26,867 nucleotides of DNA, from positions 1-26,867 of the IMG/VR virus record IMGVR_UViG_3300030060_002720. The stretch is one strand, 5' to 3'. The position numbers and the translations under genes are program-made. The DNA is from a virus. Positions 21,106 to 26,867 of the stretch are shown in pieces; within the stretch, counting starts at the first letter, position 1, and each line of letters opens with the position of its first letter. Under the pieces are notes generated by a model, which saw only the letters and a list, made by a program, of their open reading frames with translations, ran no database searches and was not told the DNA's origin.

Positions 21106-23672
21106 TAATATTTATCTTTCAAAAAGTTTTGCACAGCTATTTGCTTGTTTCTAATAGAACCAGATGTATTTCTATATAGTTCTGCTGCTGTAGAAATCTC
21201 TGCAAATGATAGTTGAAATACAACATCCTCAGCACCACCAAGTGTATCTTTTCTTATAACCACAGGATTACCAGTCTGATCTACAAGTATTACTCCAGAG
21301 TTGTCAGACTTTGTTAAGAATTTTCCTCTTGACATAACTTCTTTAAGATAATTCCCACCTAAATCATCAGCAGGAGTTACAATATCTAATCCATTAAATA
21401 TTTGCATGTTTTCTGTATTATTTAACACAACAGAATCTAAAACTTTTTCAAAAGTATTTGAATCTCCTACAATGCTTTTTGGCAGTCTAACAACACCACC
21501 ACCATCTCCAGGTGTTATAAAGTCAAACTTTCTATTTATAACATTGTCAGTTGCTTTTTTTACTGCTTCTTCAATACTTAAATCTCCAGCAACATAATAA
21601 TATCCTGCTAAATCATAGACTAAATTTTGCATATTGATTGTGTGGTTGACTCTTGCAGTTGTTGCTCCTTGGGATGCAAAGTCATAATCTGTAGATATTT
21701 GCCCACTAACACTTTCTGAATAATCAGCTAGTTCTGATCTTACTTTTGTATTGAGTGAATCACGATCATCTTTTGGTAATTTTTTAACTTGATCTTTGAC
21801 ATCCTTAGAAGCTGAAACAAATAAATCTGCTGTAACTAAATTATCAGGCTCTGCTAAAAATATATTATCACGAAGAGTTATACCACCTCTTCTTATCATA
21901 TTTCTTACTATTTCGTTTTGATCTTCGTTAGAAAAGTTATTAAAAAACTGTTGATAAGTTGCTCTTTTTTCATCTAAATCTGTAGTTGTATTATATGTTT
22001 TTAAAAAGTTATTTTCTGTTGCAACCGATATAAGCCTTCTGTCAGCAAGTGGCACACCTGCTTCAATCTGTGCATTAAGTATATCTCTTGCTGTTGGTGC
22101 TTCCTGTCCTGGCTGAACATCTTTTAGAAGCTGTGTTTCAAAATATTTATAGGGATCGTCTTTAATTTGTTTTGCTCTTGCTTCATGTAAACTAGCAAAC
22201 AATTCTTTTTTCTTTGTTATTTGAAGTTTTTTCTCTAAGTTTTGTTCGTTTCTTTCAGCTTGATTAAGTTCATTTAAGGTTGCTGTAATTTCATTGCTGT
22301 TATCAAACTTAGATGTTTCAAACAAATCCAATGCTTCATTTGTTGCAGTCAATGTCATCTGAAGGTTTTTCGCCATTACACCTGAGTCATCTATTGACAA
22401 AGCAAGATTTGTTGTTTCTTTAATTAATTTTTGTGTGTTGTCGTTTATTTCTGCATCTACCTTGATTGCATTTTGTATTTGTTCAATATTATTTTTATAA
22501 GTAACATTTGCTAATGCTTGTTTTTTTGTAACTTTAGAATTTAGTGTAGCTAAAAGACTTTGTCTTACTGGAAAACTTACTCCAGAAAACTCGCCTGTGC
22601 CTTGAAATATTGCTTTTTGTTTGGATTTCATGCTTGCAAGAGATGGATTAGTTTTTAAATAGCTAATCAAACTTGTTCTGCCAGTTTTTAGTTCAAAACC
22701 TTGCGCTCTGTTTGATGCAATGTTTAAGGCAGAGATAAGTTTGTTTCTACCATCTTGATCTAAATTTGATATATCAATACTTTTTTCTTCTCCACCTTCA
22801 GTATAAATAAAACTATCTAACCCTCTCACAACTGCATTTTTTGAAGTTGTAAAAGTTGTTTCTGAAGCCTTAGCACCAATAAGACTGCTAACTATACCAT
22901 CAATTTGATTGTCTACATTTTCGTTGTATTTTGCTTCACCGATATTTATAAGATTTGCTTTTTCTGCAAAATCTAATGTCGTATCGTTTTGGACATTTGT
23001 TTTGTAAGAACTTAAAGATGTTTTAGATGTAAGGTTGTTTGTTTGTTTTAGGAAGTTTCCTTTTTTTACAGCTAAATCAAAGCTATATTGATTGTATTTA
23101 TATCTTCTTCCATACTTCTTGTTGTTATCAAATATTAAATTTTTATCTGATTCTGCTGATATGAATTCTACTGAATCTGGTGGAAAATTCACCATTATAT
23201 CTAGATTTTTTTCTAATTGCTGATTGCCAAGATTTGTTGCGTTGAACTCACCTAGATTGTATGCCCTTTGTTGTCCTTCAAGATTTTTAAGAGACACACT
23301 TCTATTAACTCTGTTCAGAACTAATCTTTTTCTTCTTGAACTAAAGTTATTTGTATTTTTATCAATCCAGTTATCTTTCCATTTATTAAAATTTGTTTTA
23401 AATGTCTCTGTATTGTCTGTTGGATTATCACGAATGTATTGTGTACTGTCCTCTACAAATTTTAGATTAGTTTTTTGTATTGCATCTTCATCTTGTTTTC
23501 TTTGTTCAGCTTGACCAAAGTTAAATGCAATTTGATCTGCTGAATTTGCAAAGACTGCTCTTGCTTGACCAGGAGCAGTAAATGCACCAACATTTGCAGA
23601 TGGCGATAATGAGCCTGTTGCTAACTGTTGCGTTGTTCCTCTGCCTTGATTGTATAGTGGTATTCTTGCCAT
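21105..23672 (-). CDS. Large internal virion/ejection protein
   Basis: An 855-residue protein with the start MARIPLYNQGRGTTQQLATG, a start pattern I recall from marine podovirus internal proteins. It is helical and Asn/Asp/Lys-rich throughout, without membrane spans and without recognised enzymatic motifs. It follows the gp14-like gene and occupies the gp15 position of the T7 order, so a core/ejection protein is likely. The stop overlaps the next ATG by one base (TAATG). Confidence 0.72.
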   Translation of the reverse strand: MARIPLYNQGRGTTQQLATGSLSPSANVGAFTAPGQARAVFANSADQIAFNFGQAEQRKQDEDAIQKTNLKFVEDSTQYIRDNPTDNTETFKTNFNKWKDNWIDKNTNNFSSRRKRLVLNRVNRSVSLKNLEGQQRAYNLGEFNATNLGNQQLEKNLDIMVNFPPDSVEFISAESDKNLIFDNNKKYGRRYKYNQYSFDLAVKKGNFLKQTNNLTSKTSLSSYKTNVQNDTTLDFAEKANLINIGEAKYNENVDNQIDGIVSSLIGAKASETTFTTSKNAVVRGLDSFIYTEGGEEKSIDISNLDQDGRNKLISALNIASNRAQGFELKTGRTSLISYLKTNPSLASMKSKQKAIFQGTGEFSGVSFPVRQSLLATLNSKVTKKQALANVTYKNNIEQIQNAIKVDAEINDNTQKLIKETTNLALSIDDSGVMAKNLQMTLTATNEALDLFETSKFDNSNEITATLNELNQAERNEQNLEKKLQITKKKELFASLHEARAKQIKDDPYKYFETQLLKDVQPGQEAPTARDILNAQIEAGVPLADRRLISVATENNFLKTYNTTTDLDEKRATYQQFFNNFSNEDQNEIVRNMIRRGGITLRDNIFLAEPDNLVTADLFVSASKDVKDQVKKLPKDDRDSLNTKVRSELADYSESVSGQISTDYDFASQGATTARVNHTINMQNLVYDLAGYYYVAGDLSIEEAVKKATDNVINRKFDFITPGDGGGVVRLPKSIVGDSNTFEKVLDSVVLNNTENMQIFNGLDIVTPADDLGGNYLKEVMSRGKFLTKSDNSGVILVDQTGNPVVIRKDTLGGAEDVVFQLSFAEISTAAELYRNTSGSIRNKQIAVQNFLKDKY

Positions 23673-23674
23673 AA

Positions 23675-24133
23675 TTAACTCATCAATGTTGCTGCTTTTG
23701 TGCCACTCTCAAGTAAACTTTGATAGGCCTTTGTTCTTAATGCGCTTGATCTAGCTGCACCTTCTGCTCTTAATAAGGTTGCTGCGCTTATCTTTTGCGT
23801 TTGTTGAATGTCAGATGCGTACTGTATTTTTAAAGCATCATACTCTGTATTAAAATATGTGTCTGCCAAGGCTTGCATTGGACTACCACTCATTGTGATT
23901 CCAGACTTAGCTGTTTGAACTCTTTGTGTTGAAATCAGTCTTTCTGATTGGTTTCTTAGTTGATTTTCTTCATCAACTTTTGCCCTTTGTAAAAGTATTG
24001 CTTCATTCTCTTGCACTTTAGCATTGTACTCTGCTGTTTGTCTCGCTGCTTTAGCGGCTGCCATGTTTCCTTTAAATCCAAGAAACCCAGATGCTGCTGT
24101 CGCTGCTGCTGCTGCTGCTACTACTGGACTCAT
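23675..24133 (-). CDS. Internal virion protein, T7 gp14-like
   Basis: A 152-residue protein from the ATG at 24133, which sits in a TAATG overlap with the preceding stop and has GGTGA upstream; the in-frame ATG at 24145 would overlap the previous gene further. It starts with an alanine-rich hydrophobic segment (SPVVAAAAAATAASGFLGFK), followed by long helices (AAKAARQTAEYNAKVQENEA, then RAKVDEENQLRNQSERLIST) and RVQTAKSGITMSGSPMQALA, the pattern of gp14-like proteins that form the first part of the ejection channel in the outer membrane. Gene order agrees. Confidence 0.85.
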   Translation of the reverse strand: MSPVVAAAAAATAASGFLGFKGNMAAAKAARQTAEYNAKVQENEAILLQRAKVDEENQLRNQSERLISTQRVQTAKSGITMSGSPMQALADTYFNTEYDALKIQYASDIQQTQKISAATLLRAEGAARSSALRTKAYQSLLESGTKAATLMS

Positions 24134-24552
24134 TATTTCACCCAAGCATAACGAAAGTAATCTACACCATCTGGCCCAAACTTCTTCATTATTCCCTCTT
24201 CTTCAAACTTTAACCATCTAATAAATCTTACTGCTTTCTTATCATTTTTACACACACTTGCTTGTAAACGAAACAATTTATTTTCATCAATTAATTTTGT
24301 AATCATATTTTTCACTAATCTTGCTAATCTTGTTGGAAACAGTTTACCAATATTTCCTATAATAAACCATCCCTCTCCGACACCTTCCCAAAGAATACTT
24401 ACACCACCAATAGCTACAACTGTATCTCCAAGTGTTGCTGCGTAGCCATTAATACATTCTTTGCATAATAATTCTCTATGATAAAATGAAAAATCAAAGT
24501 CTGTTTCAATGTTTTGAACATGCTCTGGAGATAGTTGTACAATATTAAGCAT
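24133..24552 (-). CDS. T7 gp13-like GNAT-fold protein
   Basis: A 139-residue protein between the tail tubular and gp14-like genes, as gp13 is in T7. The pattern is that of the gp13 group within the GNAT clan: a strand with AATLGDTVVAIGGVSILWEG, then GWFIIGNIGKLFPTRLARLV (acetyl-CoA-site-like), a helix to KLIDENKLFRLQASVCKNDK, and KAVRFIRWLKFEEEGIMKKF. In T7 the gp13 protein is needed for particles to carry internal proteins. Whether it acetylates anything is unknown. AGGAGG lies 10 bases before a TTG at 24555 and 13 before the ATG at 24552; either may be used. Confidence 0.82.
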   Translation of the reverse strand: MLNIVQLSPEHVQNIETDFDFSFYHRELLCKECINGYAATLGDTVVAIGGVSILWEGVGEGWFIIGNIGKLFPTRLARLVKNMITKLIDENKLFRLQASVCKNDKKAVRFIRWLKFEEEGIMKKFGPDGVDYFRYAWVK

Positions 24553-26867
24553 CAAAAGTATTTGACCTCCTCATAATAGCAACCACAGTCATAGGTAATG
24601 GTTGTGATTGTCTAATAACAACTTGTGCGTCATTGTCATATCCTGCTGGAAAAGATATTTCCTTATCTCCTGTAAACATAGGAACAGCAACATCCATAGC
24701 CATGCTACTATCTCTAAAAGGTATTCTATCTAAACTTGTTATTTCTGGCCCAAGTTCTGCACCAACAGTATCTAAAAATCTGGCTGTAACACCATGTATT
24801 CTTTTTATTTTTCCTTGAGAAACACCATCATTAGCACCACCTTCAAGTCTTAAAGTTTTTATTATGCTTGAGTATCCTAAGCCAATATGAACTTTTTTAG
24901 CAGACCTATCTAATGTTATGCTTCCACCTGAAACAGTTTTATCTGGATGGGCAGATCCATCAGCTAATATTTGTACTGTTTGCCCTTCTAAATGATTTAA
25001 TCCTGTAATCGTTGTTGTGGCTGTTCCAGAATATGTCAAACCACTATCAACAAAGAAAGCATCATTAATATCTGTTCCAAAGTTTATTGAGTTCATCAAC
25101 ACAACATGCCTTACTGTAGAGCCATCTATTGTAAGCTGAACTGTCATATAGACCTGATCTTCTGCACCACTTGGTATAGCTGTAATACTTTCAACGATAG
25201 GCGCTTGCTGATTTGTAGTGGCTAACCTTGTAGTGTCTGAAGATACAATACTTAGATAACCATAGGCTGTAGGTGTTGTTTCGTTAATTGTAACAACATT
25301 TGAAGCAGGATTAGCTACTGTAAAATCTGCATGTGAATTGATAGCTGTAAAAATATTATCTGCTGTTGTGTCATTATTTGTGTTTGGTCGAAAACCTAAA
25401 GAACTTGAAGGACTACTAGAACCAGCAGCTTCACTTGTAAATGTAACAGTTGTACCATCAGATTTAGTTAGTTCTAATGTTGTTCCTACTGCTATGTTTG
25501 CATAATCTGTTACTGTGATTGTTGCGCTTCCAGACCTACCACCTATTTTATGATCGTGCCAACCAACTGTTCCGTTTGCTCTGTCATAAGTTAGGCCAAC
25601 AAATCTTCCATCTGCTGCAACAAACCATAAAATAAGTTCTGGTTCTTGTTGCCATATCATATCTGTTAAACCACCTCTGGTTATGTGATCTGCAAGCACA
25701 GTTAAGTCTACACCTAATAATCCATCTGTGTCTAAATCAAATGTAATTTCTTTTACTTTTTCAGTTCCTTTTTGCACAAGTATTGTTGAGTTACCTGCTC
25801 GAAGAGGTCTTACTTGTGATGTGCCAAAAGTTGTTTCTCTTAAAACATTAATGTTAGTTGGTGTTACTGCCTGTGTGCCAGAACCTCCAGATAGTGTAAA
25901 TTCTGCACTTGTTGTTAATATTTGTAAAAATCTACCAGGTAATAAATGTTTTATAACATTCACTTGGTCTGATGCTATCGTTATGTTTACAGCATCATCA
26001 TCATTTGTTCCAGGACTATGATTCTCAAAATCAGCAGATACACTACCAAATATAGATTGAGGTTGATGTGTTGTTCCTGCAAAGAAGAGTCTTTCCTCAT
26101 AAAATGCAAGAGCCTTTGGAAACCCCCGCACAGAACTAAATGCTCCTTCTGACCATTTTGTTGTTGGATTGCTTGAGCCTACAACTGAAGCAGGAAGTGT
26201 GCTTTTAACATCTGCTGCAACTTGTGTTGAACTTGTAAATCCAGTTATCTTTACAAAACCTGTGCCACTATGTTGAAACTCCCAGTCAATACTACCATAG
26301 GTTTCTGTACCAGTTGTATGTACTGGCGCAGTTGTGCCACTAGTATGTGAGCCTGAATTTGTTTTTTTGTAAACATTACCTGCGTTTCTAACAGTATCAT
26401 TTTGTGCATAACTTGTTGACGCTGCCCAAGCATCATGGCTTGTTTCAATAATCTCTCTAAACCTAAACAATGCACCAACATGCCCACTTTCAAAAGTTGC
26501 TGCTGATGCAACAAGATTTATTCCTGTGCCTGTAGCAGCACTTGCATATATTGTAGTTGTGCTGATGTTTTCGTCTAAGTATGGGCCATCTGTAAAATCA
26601 ATATCTGTTAAAGTAAAACTTGTTGTGCTTGTTCTTGTAAGTTTTGCTGGTTCGTGTGATTTGTGCGCAATAAATAAAACATCTGCTGACTGTGCAAAGT
26701 TAAGTTCAAATATCTCAGTTACGCTATAAGTTGTTGTAACTTCTACTATTTTTCCACTTGTGCCACCTGATCCATAAGTTGTAAAACCAGAACTATCTAC
26801 ACCAGATAATTCAAATGTGTTAGTTGTTTTATTTGCAACAGTAAACTCTCTGTTGTTTACTTCTGTC
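24545..26867 (-). CDS. Tail tubular/nozzle protein, T7 gp12-like (5' end outside window)
   Basis: The minus-strand frame stays open from the window edge to the stop at 24545, giving at least 774 codons, so the protein start is not in the window. The visible N-terminal part (VNNREFTVANKTTNTFELSG near the edge, then VTEIFELNFAQSADVLFIAH and KSHEPAKLTRTS) is a pattern found in tail tubular protein B-like proteins of marine phages. Further on are FPKALAFYEERLFFAGTTHQ and PQSIFGSVSADFENHSPG, a second strong hallmark, and IASDQVNVIKHLLPGRFLQI. It forms the lower tail nozzle to which fibres attach. An FCCH-type domain is usual in this family and fits the edge segment. The 3' end overlaps the gp13-like gene. 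Confidence 0.88.
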   Translation of the reverse strand, partial: TEVNNREFTVANKTTNTFELSGVDSSGFTTYGSGGTSGKIVEVTTTYSVTEIFELNFAQSADVLFIAHKSHEPAKLTRTSTTSFTLTDIDFTDGPYLDENISTTTIYASAATGTGINLVASAATFESGHVGALFRFREIIETSHDAWAASTSYAQNDTVRNAGNVYKKTNSGSHTSGTTAPVHTTGTETYGSIDWEFQHSGTGFVKITGFTSSTQVAADVKSTLPASVVGSSNPTTKWSEGAFSSVRGFPKALAFYEERLFFAGTTHQPQSIFGSVSADFENHSPGTNDDDAVNITIASDQVNVIKHLLPGRFLQILTTSAEFTLSGGSGTQAVTPTNINVLRETTFGTSQVRPLRAGNSTILVQKGTEKVKEITFDLDTDGLLGVDLTVLADHITRGGLTDMIWQQEPELILWFVAADGRFVGLTYDRANGTVGWHDHKIGGRSGSATITVTDYANIAVGTTLELTKSDGTTVTFTSEAAGSSSPSSSLGFRPNTNNDTTADNIFTAINSHADFTVANPASNVVTINETTPTAYGYLSIVSSDTTRLATTNQQAPIVESITAIPSGAEDQVYMTVQLTIDGSTVRHVVLMNSINFGTDINDAFFVDSGLTYSGTATTTITGLNHLEGQTVQILADGSAHPDKTVSGGSITLDRSAKKVHIGLGYSSIIKTLRLEGGANDGVSQGKIKRIHGVTARFLDTVGAELGPEITSLDRIPFRDSSMAMDVAVPMFTGDKEISFPAGYDNDAQVVIRQSQPLPMTVVAIMRRSNTFDA

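Noticed and set aside
1-26867. tRNA genes, CRISPR arrays, insertion sequences, integrase
   Set aside because: I looked for cloverleaf-like GC-rich stretches in the non-coding parts, regularly spaced repeats, and transposase or integrase motifs in the translated genes, and found none. A covariance-model tRNA scan would be needed to be certain.

Overview
The window is part of a double-stranded DNA phage genome, almost certainly a marine podovirus. The evidence is AT-rich DNA, a T7-like order of tail and internal-virion genes (gp12-, gp13-, gp14-like genes, then large ejection proteins, then a fibre with a T7 gp17 N-terminal domain), and a set of tiny lysine-rich proteins that I know from marine phage genomes (DUF5824- and DUF6321-like). 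A host in the SAR11/alphaproteobacterial range, as for HTVC010P-like pelagiphages, is plausible but inferred only from composition and gene content. Both ends cut through genes.

Layout. 1-1993 (minus): a packaging block, terS then terL, followed by the start of a gene for a HlyC-type toxin-activating lysine acyltransferase whose ATG overlaps the terL stop. 1994-2313: a non-coding stretch with a GTTGCA repeat/hairpin cluster and a strong plus-strand promoter. 2314-3301 (plus): four small genes, two of them single- or double-span membrane miniproteins and one a strongly acidic protein. 3302-3687: a non-coding, very AT-rich island with a 26-bp direct repeat and terminators on both sides. 3688-5758 (minus): an operon of a Cro/CI-type repressor, a cytosine-5 DNA methyltransferase, a PD-(D/E)XK nuclease and a DUF6378 protein, ending in a good terminator. 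5759-5824: a divergent control region with a dyad that overlaps both -35 boxes. 5825-8819 (plus): the early/recombination operon, with a RecB/Cas4-like exonuclease, a winged-helix protein, three small proteins, a probable single-strand annealing protein and a small protein with an SSB-like acidic tail. It ends in a terminator hairpin that contains the stop codons of both converging genes.

8820-26867 (minus) is one late transcription unit of about 18 kb with nearly every gene overlapping the next (ATGA or TAATG junctions). In transcription order it encodes a gp12-like tail tubular/nozzle protein (5' end outside the window), a gp13-like GNAT protein, a gp14-like internal protein, three large ejection proteins, a T7-type tail fibre, a second adhesin with LamG-like, SPRY-like and triple repeat domains, a fibre-assembly-like chaperone, several membrane proteins including one with a canonical EF-hand, a 3TM-family holin, a run of lysine-rich miniproteins, an M15 peptidase endolysin, and two more basic miniproteins. 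Portal, capsid, scaffold and DNA polymerase genes are not in the window.

Most notable: (i) the methyltransferase gene carries a second, 326-codon open frame in the +1 frame that itself has the hallmarks of a known methyltransferase-associated protein family, so this stretch looks truly dual-coding; (ii) the HlyC-like acyltransferase translationally coupled to terL; (iii) a near-identical 17-bp dyad/-35 element at two promoters, suggesting one repressor regulon.
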